Shown: positions 8,297 to 16,915 of the stretch, in pieces
How positions within the stretch are numbered: position 1 is the first letter of the stretch
Layout of the letters: each line of letters begins with the position of its first letter
From: an uncultured Clostridiaceae bacterium
GTDB taxonomy: Bacteria > Bacillota > Clostridia > Lachnospirales > Lachnospiraceae
DNA length: 38,832 bases
Direction: 5' to 3'
Assembly: GCA_946185495.1 (NCBI GenBank)
Contig: CAMHJT010000005.1
Span: forward strand, 1-38,832
The notes under the pieces: generated by a model
Database searches by the model: none
Told to the model about the DNA's origin: nothing
The model's input: the letters and a program-made list of their open reading frames with translations, nothing else
Program-made: the position numbers and the translations under genes

Positions 8297-9553
8297 TCAT
8301 TTGGCATGCTCCTGCAGGGCGTCTCCGAACACCATCTTCTCAATCCGCTCCGTAGCGTGTCCGTCACAGGCGCTCATGAATTTCTCCTTGAACGCCGTCA
8401 CCTTCTCCTTCTCAAAGCGGGTATCTATATGCCTGATATAATCGATCATCTCCTCGTTGGTCGTACAGATCGGTCCCGGAGCCAGCTCGTAGTAGTCATA
8501 ATAGAAGCCTCTCCAGTCAAAATAATTATCCAGATCATACGCGTAGAAGATCATCGGCTTTTCAAACAGCGAATACTCGAATACCAGCGATGAATAATCA
8601 GAGATGCAGATATCGCTGACGCAGAGCAGCTCATCGATTGTCATCGTATCTGTAAAATCCACAGCAAAGCTGCTGCATTCCTCCGGAATCGGCGGTCTCT
8701 TTCTCACAAGCGGGTGATGCTTGAAGATCAGCACATACTCATCTGAAAACGCCTTGCAGAACTGCTCAGTATCAAAGCACTTGGGCGAAGCCGCCTTCGC
8801 CACACGCCCCCTGAAGGTCGGCGCGTACAAAATGACCTTTTTGCCTTTGCTCTGCGGCAGCAGCTCTTCCAGTTTCTTTTTGGCTGCCTCAATATAAGCC
8901 GGGTCAAAAAATACGTCCGTCCGGCTGTTACCCACCGGCCGCACAATATGCTCCTCCGGCTTGATGTTCATGGCCTCCTCATACGCCCAGACAACCTCCG
9001 GGCTGCTGACCGTCACATAAGTGTAATTCTTATTAAACGGATACTTCAGCATATTTTTACGGTTTTCTCCAAAGATCAGGTCCGCTGTGCTCATGCCGAA
9101 TTTCTTGAACGCGCCGCAGCCATGCCAGAGCTGGGTCTGTATGGTTTCCTTGCGCATCGGCACAGAGCTTACCACGTTGGATGCCTCGTTGAGGAACACA
9201 TACTTAGCGTCCGCGATATCCCGGATCATCGCCTTGCACCGCTCCTGATGCTCCTTCCTGGACACAAAAGTCGTGCGCAGAAAATGCTCATGGATATCAA
9301 AATTATAATTGTTTTTCAGGTCGTCATAGATTACCTTGAAGCTGTTGGAGATCTGTGGCTGGCGGATCTCTATGAACACCACCTTGTCCTCTTTCACCGG
9401 CTGCTTCGCGTATTTCTTATAGACAGACGGATACAGATATTTCAGGGTATAGTGCTTATATACCTTATTTTTTACCCGCCTCGGCAACTTCTTCACATAT
9501 TTGTATCCCTTATATACAAAGGTCTTCCTCAGTTTATCCTTGATTGCGGACAT
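8297..9553 (-). CDS. CDP-glycerol glycerophosphotransferase family protein (TagF/TarL-like)
   Basis: A 418-residue enzyme of the family that transfers glycerol-phosphate or ribitol-phosphate from a CDP-alditol to a growing wall polymer at the cytoplasmic membrane face. Family marks visible are WHGCGAFKKFG, VILYAPTFRG, the FKHHPL histidine region, ICISDYSSLVFEYSLFE, and a C-terminal SACDGHATERI. The basic N-terminus (KLPRRVKNKVYKHYTL) could bind the anionic membrane surface, as in TagF. It sits directly after tarIJ, which make CDP-ribitol, so it is the best candidate for the ribitol-phosphate polymerase or primase. The track start is a GTG at 9565; the ATG at 9553 stands 8 nt after AAGGTGG and is preferred. 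Confidence 0.9.
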   Translation of the reverse strand: MSAIKDKLRKTFVYKGYKYVKKLPRRVKNKVYKHYTLKYLYPSVYKKYAKQPVKEDKVVFIEIRQPQISNSFKVIYDDLKNNYNFDIHEHFLRTTFVSRKEHQERCKAMIRDIADAKYVFLNEASNVVSSVPMRKETIQTQLWHGCGAFKKFGMSTADLIFGENRKNMLKYPFNKNYTYVTVSSPEVVWAYEEAMNIKPEEHIVRPVGNSRTDVFFDPAYIEAAKKKLEELLPQSKGKKVILYAPTFRGRVAKAASPKCFDTEQFCKAFSDEYVLIFKHHPLVRKRPPIPEECSSFAVDFTDTMTIDELLCVSDICISDYSSLVFEYSLFEKPMIFYAYDLDNYFDWRGFYYDYYELAPGPICTTNEEMIDYIRHIDTRFEKEKVTAFKEKFMSACDGHATERIEKMVFGDALQEHAK

Positions 9554-9570
9554 TTCTTCACCCACCTTTT

Positions 9571-10596
9571 CTATTTATCCCATATCATGATCGTCTTGCC
9601 GATCAGCTTGTGAATATCCATCTCAAACGCCTTTGAAATATCCTTGATCTGACGGATTGTAACCTGCTCGCCCACGATATTTTCCAGATAATCCACAACC
9701 TCCGGATGGCTTTCATAGAGAGCCACAAGACCCTCAAAATCCTTCCTTCCGCTCCGGCTGCTGCCAATGACACGAAGGCCCTTCTCCAGGATCATCCTTG
9801 TATTAAGGGGCGCCAGATCCTCCGTAACGCCCAGGATTCCGATCGTTCCCTCAGGATTGATATAGTCAATGATCTGGTTGATCGCCCTCGGCGCCGCATT
9901 GCCCCCCACGCATTCAAACGCGTGGTCGATGGCAAAGCCCTCGGGAATCCGGTTCACCAGATATGTCTCATCGGCAAATGTAAAATCGTTGAGCTTCGCC
10001 TCATTCACGCCCATAACGCAGAGGTGGATCTCCGGATACATTGTCTTGATCAGCAACGAGGTGATATACCCCAGGTTGCCGTCTCCCCAGACTCCAACCG
10101 CGTCCCTCCTGTTGTGTGCCGTGCCAAAGAAACGGCCGATCGCGTGATAGCTGACACTCACGATCTCCGTAAATGCCGCCACCGTCAGGTTGATCCCCTC
10201 CGGCAGCTTCACAAGCCGGTCCGGCACTGTCTGCACATATTCCTGAAGGAAGCCGTCGGTACCGCTTGCGCGGAAACGTGAGGACCGCAGGTAGTTTTCC
10301 GCGATCACGTCATCCTTCTCGGAGGGAAGATTCGGGATCATGACAACCCTGTCCCCTATGGCAAAAGTTCCTGTGGGATCATAGATCACCTGGCCGATCG
10401 CCTCATGGATCAGCGCCATCGGAAGCTTTTTATTGAGAATCTCCTCCGGCCGGTTACCCTGATAATACCGCTGGTCGGCGTTACAGATCGACAAATGGGT
10501 GGGCCTGACAAGAATATGGGTGTCATCCAGCGTGATATCTTTATATACAAGCTCAAACTGGCGTGGTTTTTTTAACTGATATACCGCATTTAACAT
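9571..10596 (-). CDS. tarJ: Ribulose-5-phosphate reductase (ribitol-5-phosphate dehydrogenase)
   Basis: A 341-residue medium-chain dehydrogenase/reductase that should reduce D-ribulose 5-phosphate to D-ribitol 5-phosphate with NADPH. The N-terminal catalytic part has HLSICNADQRYYQG, as in TarJ/Bcs1-type enzymes. The nucleotide-binding motif is WGDGNLGY, and downstream motifs include HAFECVGG and GILGVTEDLAPLNT. It begins 3 nt after tarI, and its ribosome site GGAGGTGAG contains the tarI stop codon, so the pair is translationally coupled. The pairing with a TarI-type cytidylyltransferase is what makes the TarJ assignment strong; in isolation it could be called only a zinc-type alcohol dehydrogenase. 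Confidence 0.9.
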   Translation of the reverse strand: MLNAVYQLKKPRQFELVYKDITLDDTHILVRPTHLSICNADQRYYQGNRPEEILNKKLPMALIHEAIGQVIYDPTGTFAIGDRVVMIPNLPSEKDDVIAENYLRSSRFRASGTDGFLQEYVQTVPDRLVKLPEGINLTVAAFTEIVSVSYHAIGRFFGTAHNRRDAVGVWGDGNLGYITSLLIKTMYPEIHLCVMGVNEAKLNDFTFADETYLVNRIPEGFAIDHAFECVGGNAAPRAINQIIDYINPEGTIGILGVTEDLAPLNTRMILEKGLRVIGSSRSGRKDFEGLVALYESHPEVVDYLENIVGEQVTIRQIKDISKAFEMDIHKLIGKTIMIWDK

Positions 10597-10599
10597 AGA

Positions 10600-11316
10600 T
10601 TACTCACCTCCCAGCAGTGCCTCTGCAACCTTCAGGTCATATGGATAGGTGATCTTGATATTGGAGACCTCGCCCTCCACCAGATGCACCTGTTCTCCCT
10701 TGATGACCAGAATCTTGCAGGCGTCTGTCAGGATCTTCTTCTCCTCCTGTGTCAGGGACTCATATAGCTCCCTCAAGTGCTGGGCCTTGAAGGACTGGGG
10801 CGTCTGCCCCTGATACATCGTGGAGCGGTCAGGAATATCCGTGATCAGCGCGTGATCCTTACTCGCCACAATCGTATCAGTCGCCGCGATGACCGTATCA
10901 CAGGCACCATATTCCTTCGCGAACCTGATATTCTCCTCAAGGATCCTGTGCGTCAGAAACGGGCGCACCGAATCGTGGGTCACGATCACGGTATCCGTGT
11001 TCAGCTTCCCCTGCTTGTCAATATAGGCGATGGAATTCATGATCGTCTCATTTCTGGTGGCTCCGCCTTCGATGACCACCACCCGGTCCCGCATGGGGAT
11101 ATATTTCCGGATCAGATCCTGCGTATGTTTGATCCACTGCTTGGGCGACAGCACCAGCACCTGCTCAAACTCCGTATTCAGCACGAATTTTTCAATCGTG
11201 TGAATAATGATAGGCTTGCCCCCGATCTCCATAAACTGCTTCGGCTTCTCCACGTTGCCCATGCGGGTACCCTGTCCGCCTGCCAAAACCACTCCAAATA
11301 CATTACTGTTCTCCAT
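10600..11316 (-). CDS. tarI: D-ribitol-5-phosphate cytidylyltransferase
   Basis: A 238-residue IspD/TarI-family nucleotidyltransferase that should join CTP and ribitol 5-phosphate to give CDP-ribitol. The signature loop is VVLAGGQGTRMGNVEKPKQF; VTHDSVRPFLT and TPQSFK are further family marks. IspD (methylerythritol-phosphate pathway) is the close alternative by sequence. Overlap of the tarJ ribosome site with the tarI stop, and the neighbouring teichoic-acid-type exporters and transferases, favour TarI. The ATG follows GGAGGAAGATC. The gene starts 15 nt after the exporter ATPase stop. Confidence 0.88.
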   Translation of the reverse strand: MENSNVFGVVLAGGQGTRMGNVEKPKQFMEIGGKPIIIHTIEKFVLNTEFEQVLVLSPKQWIKHTQDLIRKYIPMRDRVVVIEGGATRNETIMNSIAYIDKQGKLNTDTVIVTHDSVRPFLTHRILEENIRFAKEYGACDTVIAATDTIVASKDHALITDIPDRSTMYQGQTPQSFKAQHLRELYESLTQEEKKILTDACKILVIKGEQVHLVEGEVSNIKITYPYDLKVAEALLGGE

Positions 11317-11331
11317 GATCTTCCTCCTGTC

Positions 11332-12207
11332 CTACTTCATAAATTCCTTATACGCGTCCAGCACCTTCCCCGACTCCCCGATCATCCGGATCTTGCCGTC
11401 GTGCATCCACATCACCTTGTCACACAGCTCCCTCAGCGTGGAAATGCTGTGGGAAACGATCACCACCGTCCGGTCCTTGTTGGAGATCAGCTCCTTCATC
11501 TTATCATAGCTTTTACGCTTGAACCGCTCATCCCCTACACTCAGCACCTCATCGATCAGCATGATCTCTGTCTCCAGGATCGCGGTGATGGAAAAGGCCA
11601 GCTTCGAATACATGCCGCTGGAATAGGTCTTGACCGGCATATCGATGAATTTCCCCAGCCCGGCAAATTCTATGATCTTCGGCATCTTTGCCCTGACCTC
11701 CTCCTCGGAAAAGCCTAAGAGCATGCCTGACAGAAGGATGTTTTCCCTTCCTGTCACCTGTTTCTGGAATCCCACGCCGATGGACAGCAGGGAAACCGTA
11801 TGTCCCTTCAGATCAATTGTTCCCGAATCCGGAGAAAAAATACCAGCCAGTGCCTTGAGCATGGTGGATTTCCCGCTTCCGTTCTTGCCGATGATGCCAA
11901 GGATCTCTCCTTTTTTTACATCAAAGGTCACATGGTTGACCGCGATGAACTCATCCACCTCCACCTTTTTAAATTTCAGAAGGCTCTTCTTGATGGAATA
12001 AGCTTTTATGCTCTTGTATCCGATCACCAGATCCCGCACTTCAATGGCGTTTTCAACCTGCGCTGCAGGCGGCGTATCTGCCTGTGCCCCCGCTTCAGGG
12101 ACTTCCCCTGCCTTATCCGCCGACGGTGCTGCGGCCTTCGTCTTCTTCTCAGCCTCTCCGGGCTTTGCAGCCCTGTTTTCCGCAGGCTTCTTAGTCTGTT
12201 TCTTCAT
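11332..12207 (-). CDS. ABC transporter ATPase, teichoic-acid/polysaccharide exporter type (TagH-like)
   Basis: A 291-residue ATPase that should power export of a lipid-linked polymer with the adjacent permease. Walker A is GKNGSGKST (about 107-115), Walker B is IMLIDE (215-220), and the switch histidine is in VSHSIST. The signature loop is YSSGM rather than LSGGQ, usual for O-antigen and teichoic-acid exporters. Residues 1 to about 50 are a Lys/Ala/Glu/Pro-rich, probably disordered extension not needed for the ATPase core. The C-terminus ends soon after the core, without the long extracellular extension of Bacillus TagH. AGGAG stands 6 nt before the ATG. Downstream tarI begins 15 nt later. 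Confidence 0.92.
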   Translation of the reverse strand: MKKQTKKPAENRAAKPGEAEKKTKAAAPSADKAGEVPEAGAQADTPPAAQVENAIEVRDLVIGYKSIKAYSIKKSLLKFKKVEVDEFIAVNHVTFDVKKGEILGIIGKNGSGKSTMLKALAGIFSPDSGTIDLKGHTVSLLSIGVGFQKQVTGRENILLSGMLLGFSEEEVRAKMPKIIEFAGLGKFIDMPVKTYSSGMYSKLAFSITAILETEIMLIDEVLSVGDERFKRKSYDKMKELISNKDRTVVIVSHSISTLRELCDKVMWMHDGKIRMIGESGKVLDAYKEFMK

Positions 12208-12383
12208 AGTATTCTCCTCTATAAACCATAGCTTCTATCCGACATGATAAAGACGGATTCCGGTACCTTTTATCCTGTCCATGTTGCGGGCGGATAAGGT
12301 GTCCGGCCCCTAAAAACGACGATATGCCCTGCCCGCCATCCGGCTGAAACGCCAACCCGGACAGTTTCCCTGTCACCGGCAGA

Positions 12384-13175
12384 TCAGATCACCTTCACGT
12401 AGCTGTTCTCGTTTTTATACATGATCCTTACGCCGATTACCGAAAGTACCAGTCCGATCAGCGTCCAGACACATAATCCCCTCCAGTTCGGTCCCGTCTG
12501 ATAGATCAAAACATTCCGCATGTCCGTGATCAGCAGCGCCATGGGATTACAGTTATACAGCAGCCTGGCCGCAAGCGGATGATCCGGCTCCACGCGGTTT
12601 TGTATGCTGTAAAAGATTCCTGTCGCGTAGTAGAGCAGCTTGAACAGCAGCGAAACCACATTGGACAAATCCTCTATGAACACGCCAAAATGCAGCATGA
12701 TCATAGAAAACCCGAAGGTGACAATGACCAGCACCAGCATGATCGGGATAAACGCGAACACATACAGGGATAGCTTTACCCGGAGCACGCACATCATCAG
12801 CACCACAATGCCCCATGAAATCAGCATCTTGAAGCCAACCACCATCATATTGGTAAAGAGCAGGACAAATTTGGGAATATAGACCTTAGCGATAATGGAT
12901 TTATTTTTCTTGACCAGCTTAACGCTCTGCTGGACATTTTTACTGAAAAATCCCCACATAGTCAGTCCGATAAACAGAAATACAGTAAAATTGGGTTCCT
13001 TGCTTTTAAAGATGTGCCCGAACACCACATAATAGATTGCCATCGTAAACAGCGGATCAAGCACCCACCAGATCCAGTTCAGAAAAGAGTCCGCAACCTC
13101 CGTCTTCAGCGCGGACTTAGCCGCGCGCACTTCATAATCATAATACTTCCGTACATCATTTAAAAATCGATTCAC
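12384..13175 (-). CDS. ABC-2 type polysaccharide/teichoic-acid export permease (TagG-like)
   Basis: A 263-residue membrane protein with about six hydrophobic helices, including WIWWVLDPLFTMAIYYVVFGH and FTVFLFIGLTMWGFFS, which match the ABC-2 exporter family of TagG and Wzm. It should form the channel for the ATPase encoded downstream. The gap to that ATPase is 176 nt, with no clear terminator. The track start (GTG at 13199) has no ribosome site; the GTG at 13175 follows AGGAG by 10 nt and is preferred, giving MNRFLNDVRKYYDYEV. It begins soon after the sugar transferase stop, so the two are probably cotranscribed. Confidence 0.88.
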   Translation of the reverse strand: MNRFLNDVRKYYDYEVRAAKSALKTEVADSFLNWIWWVLDPLFTMAIYYVVFGHIFKSKEPNFTVFLFIGLTMWGFFSKNVQQSVKLVKKNKSIIAKVYIPKFVLLFTNMMVVGFKMLISWGIVVLMMCVLRVKLSLYVFAFIPIMLVLVIVTFGFSMIMLHFGVFIEDLSNVVSLLFKLLYYATGIFYSIQNRVEPDHPLAARLLYNCNPMALLITDMRNVLIYQTGPNWRGLCVWTLIGLVLSVIGVRIMYKNENSYVKVI

Positions 13176-13211
13176 GTTTCCTGTTCTCCTCAAAAACACT
13201 AATTATCATCA

Positions 13212-14585
13212 TCAGTTTTCTTTGCTGCCGCTGTCTCTGACAGCCGTTGTCTGTGTCAGGTCTATTCCCTCCGTGTTCTCCTTCTGAAACAGAATCTTGA
13301 AGGTTAAAAGCAGCAGCTTGAAATCAAGCCACAGGGAATAATTTTCAATATAGGTCAGATCCAGCTTCAGCTTGTCATAGGGCGTTGTATTGTATTTTCC
13401 ATAGACCTGCGCGTATCCCGTCAGGCCTGCCTTCACCTTGAGACGGAAATCGAACTCCGGAATCAGCTTCTGGTACTCCGCCGCGATTTCCGGCCTTTCA
13501 GGCCTTGGCCCGACCAGGGACATTTCGCCCTTGATAATATTGATGACCTGCGGAAATTCGTCAAAATGCAATGCCCGCAGCACACGCCCCACAGGCGTGA
13601 TCCTGTCATCTCCCTTTCTGGCCAGCACAATTCCCTCCTTCTCGGAATCCATGTACATACTCCGGAACTTGTAGATCCGGAAAACCCTGCCGTCCACGGT
13701 CAGACGGTTCTGGGAATACAGCACAGGTCCTCCGTCGCAGAGCTTGATCAGCAGGGAGATCAGCAAAAACAGGGGCATCAGCAACAGTGTCACAGGTATG
13801 GTGATGACAAGATCCATCAGCCGCTTGAAGATCAATTGGTCTCCCGAAAGCCCGCTGTTTCTCGAGAGCAGCAGAGGCGTGTCAAACAGGTGGATCTTAT
13901 CGGAACCAGCCAGCAGAATATCCGAAAGCTTCGGCGTAACATAGGTTCTGACTGACAGCTCAAAACACCGCTTCAATATGATGTTCCGGTCATAGGCCGG
14001 AATGTCATAGATCAGGACCGCCTCATATTCGGAAAGGCTGTCGCAGATATTGTCAAGCCCTTCTGAAAGCTGCATAATGTCACAGATCTTATACTTGTCC
14101 CGCCTGGTACCGAGCTTGTCCAGTATCTCCATGGGAGAAATGTCGTCATAGATCAAAAGCATCTGCCGGGGCGGATAGAGCAGACCGTAGATCGACTTGC
14201 ATACAAACACCCATACCAGAATCGCGATCACCTGAACCCCTGTCATCCCGATCAGCGGCCTCGCCGTCAGATATTCGCGGCTGATCAGGCAGATCTGGAT
14301 ATATGCGATCACATTGGTGCAGACAAGGGACAGGATCTGGGAATACAGCACGTCCATAAGCCTCAGATATCCCACCTTGAAGCCCCCATACAGGCTGGCA
14401 AACAGATACATGATCAGAGCGTAAATGCCTACCACGGCCCAGTCACCTCTCCTGAAGAATCCCTCCTCCAGCAGATTGCTGTAGACCGTATACCATAAAT
14501 ACGCGAACAACAGCGTATGCACGGCAAGGATCACCGCATCCTCCATAAAAGTGATCAATCTCTTAAACTGGTCTCGTTTGCGCAT
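13212..14585 (-). CDS. Membrane undecaprenyl-phosphate sugar-1-phosphate transferase (WcaJ/PglC superfamily)
   Basis: A 457-residue enzyme that should start the polymer by moving a sugar-1-phosphate onto undecaprenyl phosphate. The N-terminal half has four hydrophobic helices and a soluble insert; the C-terminal bacterial sugar transferase domain begins at KRLMDLVITIPVTLL and contains YKFRSMYMDSE, the catalytic Asp-Glu in FDEFPQ, and LVGPRPERP. The track start is a TTG at 14648 that overlaps the upstream gene and lies in a -35 box. The ATG at 14585 follows GGAG at 8 nt and a near-consensus promoter, so it is preferred. First gene of the main export/polymerisation run. Confidence 0.92.
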   Translation of the reverse strand: MRKRDQFKRLITFMEDAVILAVHTLLFAYLWYTVYSNLLEEGFFRRGDWAVVGIYALIMYLFASLYGGFKVGYLRLMDVLYSQILSLVCTNVIAYIQICLISREYLTARPLIGMTGVQVIAILVWVFVCKSIYGLLYPPRQMLLIYDDISPMEILDKLGTRRDKYKICDIMQLSEGLDNICDSLSEYEAVLIYDIPAYDRNIILKRCFELSVRTYVTPKLSDILLAGSDKIHLFDTPLLLSRNSGLSGDQLIFKRLMDLVITIPVTLLLMPLFLLISLLIKLCDGGPVLYSQNRLTVDGRVFRIYKFRSMYMDSEKEGIVLARKGDDRITPVGRVLRALHFDEFPQVINIIKGEMSLVGPRPERPEIAAEYQKLIPEFDFRLKVKAGLTGYAQVYGKYNTTPYDKLKLDLTYIENYSLWLDFKLLLLTFKILFQKENTEGIDLTQTTAVRDSGSKEN

Positions 14586-14619
14586 GTTCTCATCTCCATA
14601 CAAAATCTTTAATTGAGCT

Positions 14620-14648
14620 ATTATATCATCATTGTCATAATTTGGCAA
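14620..14648 (-). promoter_or_regulatory. Near-consensus SigA promoter for the sugar-transferase-led run
   Basis: On the minus strand TTGCCA (14643-14648), a 17-nt spacer and TATAAT (14620-14625) form a near-consensus vegetative promoter. It overlaps the stop region of the upstream glycerophosphotransferase-like gene and predicts a start about 28 nt before the ATG at 14585. It marks a transcript boundary inside an otherwise tightly packed same-strand region. Confidence 0.8.
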
Positions 14649-15771
14649 GCCGCTCCATGATGCGCTCGGTAGCGTGCCCGTCGCAGGCTGACATGAACTT
14701 TTCCCTAAACACCCTTACGCGATCCAGGTCCGCAGGCTGCGGATGCAGGACAGACTGTGCAAGCTCCTCTTCCGTGCGGCAGACCGGTCCCGGCAGAAAG
14801 GTATCCAGAGGATAATAAAATCCCCTCTCCCTGCTGTAGGCCTCATAATCATACGCGTAAAAATACATCGGCCGCTCCAACAGCGCGAATTCAAAGATCA
14901 GGGAGGAGTAATCCGTCACGCACAGATCCGCCGCGCATAACAGCTCCTCAATCCGCTCACCGGAGGCGTCCTGATAACAGCTGGAACAACGCTCAGGTAT
15001 CTCCCATTTTGTCCGGACCGCAGGATGCCCCTTATACAGCACCACATACTCCTCTCCCAGCAGCCCGTAAAGCACGTCAGGATTAAGCAGCCTGGGAGAA
15101 ACCGCGTTACCCACATTTCCCCGGAAGGTAGGCGCGTACAGCATGATCTTTTTCCCGCTGCCGATTCCAAAGCGCTCCTCGATCCGCCTTCGGCAGCCCG
15201 CGACATGCTGCCTGTCAAAAAAGACGTCAGTCCGGCTGACACCGATCGGCAGCACCCTGCTCCGATCCTGTCCCATGCTCCTTGCGTAGATGTCCACAAC
15301 CTCCTCGCTGCTGACCGTCGTAAACAGGTAATCATTGTAATACCGCTCCTTCAACCGGGTAACGCCGTCATACCCGAACCGCTTGAACGCGCCGCAGCCG
15401 TGCCAGGTCTGCACCAGCTTTGTCTGTCCGCGCACGGGCAGGGCTGCCAGCACATTGCTGCTCTCATTGACAAACACGATCTCCGAACCCGCAAGAAGCC
15501 CCAGCATTTTCAGGCACCTGACGGTATATTCCCTGAACGAAAAAACAGAATTTCCCAAAAAGGAAACCTTCACACGGAAGGCTTCCTTTTTACAAAATTC
15601 CTCATAAAGCAGCGTAAAATTGTTGGAGAGTTCAGCATACCTGATCTCCAGAAACAGCACCTGTCCCCTCTTTACCGGACGGATGCAATGCAGCCTGTAT
15701 ACTGCCGGGAACAGGCCATGCAGCAGGAGTGCCTTTCCTATGTTTTTCAATCCCTTCTTCACACCTGACAT
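14635..15771 (-). CDS. CDP-glycerol glycerophosphotransferase family protein (second copy)
   Basis: A 378-residue member of the TagF/TagB family. Visible marks are QTWHGCGAFKRFGYD, IMLYAPTFRGN, LYKGHPAVR, LCVTDYSSLIFEFALLE and the closing SACDGHATERIMERL. It should transfer an alditol-phosphate from a CDP donor to a lipid-linked acceptor. Being short, it resembles a primase (TagB-like) more than a long polymerase, but length alone does not decide this. The ATG follows the stop of the next upstream family member by 2 nt, and that gene's GGACGG serves as ribosome site, so the two are coupled. Its last codons carry the -35 region of the next promoter. Confidence 0.88.
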   Translation of the reverse strand: MSGVKKGLKNIGKALLLHGLFPAVYRLHCIRPVKRGQVLFLEIRYAELSNNFTLLYEEFCKKEAFRVKVSFLGNSVFSFREYTVRCLKMLGLLAGSEIVFVNESSNVLAALPVRGQTKLVQTWHGCGAFKRFGYDGVTRLKERYYNDYLFTTVSSEEVVDIYARSMGQDRSRVLPIGVSRTDVFFDRQHVAGCRRRIEERFGIGSGKKIMLYAPTFRGNVGNAVSPRLLNPDVLYGLLGEEYVVLYKGHPAVRTKWEIPERCSSCYQDASGERIEELLCAADLCVTDYSSLIFEFALLERPMYFYAYDYEAYSRERGFYYPLDTFLPGPVCRTEEELAQSVLHPQPADLDRVRVFREKFMSACDGHATERIMERLAKL

Positions 15772-15773
15772 TT

Positions 15774-16910
15774 CTATCGTCCGTCCTTTTTGTTCGATTT
15801 GTCCTGTTTATCCATCCAGCGGATCAGGCGCTCTGTCGCCCTGCCGTCACAGCCGCCCATATATTTCCTGCGAAACCGCCTGACCGGTTCCGGATCGAAC
15901 TCCTCCATGCAGCGCCGTACCGCCGCGGGAAGCTCCTCCTCCCGTTCCACGATCTCACCCGGAAGCGTCCGGTAATCCAGATAGAATCCCCTCTTTCCCG
16001 CATACCCGGAAAGATCCGGCGCGAAAAACAGCATCGGTCTCTCATAAATCGCATAGGTGAACACAATGGATGAATAGTCCGTCACCAGCAGATCCGTGAC
16101 CGGCAGAAGCTTTTCTCCCGGCAGGGAAACTGTGGAGACATATCCCTTCTCCTCCATATGGGGATGGTACTTAAGGATCACAAACCAGTCCTCCCCCAGC
16201 TTCTTTCCAAGCCCCTCCATCACAGAGATGCCCGGAACATATGGATCCTGTGGCCTTCCCCGGAAAGTCGGCGCCCACAAAAGCACCTTCCTTCCCCTGG
16301 CCTCCGGGCATTGCCTGTAAAACTCCTCCCTGCAGGAAACAGCATACGCCCCGTCAAAATAAGGATCCGTGCTGCAAACGCCCATCGGACGGCATACGCC
16401 TTTTTTCAGACGCATGGCGCTGGAAAATGCCGGCACGCTCTCCGGCCCGCTCACCGGAACCAGATCGTAATTCCGGAAGACATTTCCCAGATAATCCCGG
16501 GGAATATCGTCTACAGTGTCATACCCGAATTTCTTAAAGGCGCCGCAGCCATGCCAGAGCTGGATCACCTGTGTCTTCCTCCTCTTCCGGCAGGAAGCCA
16601 CCGGAAGGAAATTATCGCTGATGACCACAAAATTCGCGGAAGCATAGAGCTTCATGAACTGCAGCATGGAAAACAGCACCCTGCCATAGCCCATGTCCTG
16701 AAAATCCCGGTACCACTCCGTCACCTCATACCCGTTTTTCACAAGCGCCTCGTATAGAACAGCCAAACGCTGCGGCCTCTTCCTCGAATGTCCGTCCGCC
16801 AGGATCACGGTACCGGGCCTTACCTTCTGTATGCAGCATACGCGGTACACAACCGGAAGAACAAGGTTCTGCACCGCCATCTTACACAATTGCCGAACTT
16901 GATTTTTCAC
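15774..16910 (-). CDS. CDP-glycerol glycerophosphotransferase family protein (third copy)
   Basis: A 378-residue paralogue of the two neighbouring enzymes, with QLWHGCGAFKKFGYD, VLLWAPTFRGR, ILKYHPHM and LLVTDYSSIVFTYAIYE. The C-terminal motif is GGCDGRATERL in place of SACDGHATERI. The N-terminal region is more divergent (ILADGHSRKRPQRLAVLYEAL), which suggests a different acceptor or length-setting role. The start is a GTG 3 nt after the glmM stop, with AGGA very close to it; the ATG ten codons later is an alternative. It sits directly between glmM and the second paralogue, so it is probably cotranscribed with both. Confidence 0.85.
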   Translation of the reverse strand: MKNQVRQLCKMAVQNLVLPVVYRVCCIQKVRPGTVILADGHSRKRPQRLAVLYEALVKNGYEVTEWYRDFQDMGYGRVLFSMLQFMKLYASANFVVISDNFLPVASCRKRRKTQVIQLWHGCGAFKKFGYDTVDDIPRDYLGNVFRNYDLVPVSGPESVPAFSSAMRLKKGVCRPMGVCSTDPYFDGAYAVSCREEFYRQCPEARGRKVLLWAPTFRGRPQDPYVPGISVMEGLGKKLGEDWFVILKYHPHMEEKGYVSTVSLPGEKLLPVTDLLVTDYSSIVFTYAIYERPMLFFAPDLSGYAGKRGFYLDYRTLPGEIVEREEELPAAVRRCMEEFDPEPVRRFRRKYMGGCDGRATERLIRWMDKQDKSNKKDGR

Positions 16911-16915
16911 TCCTG

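Noticed and set aside
10777-11718. Plus-strand ORF of 313 codons
   Set aside because: It lies opposite tarI and the exporter ATPase, reads as an Arg/His/Leu/Asp-rich shadow, and has no family marks.
12208-12383. Gap between exporter permease and ATPase checked for a gene or terminator
   Set aside because: Only short frames and weak GC-rich pairings were seen, nothing with a T-run.
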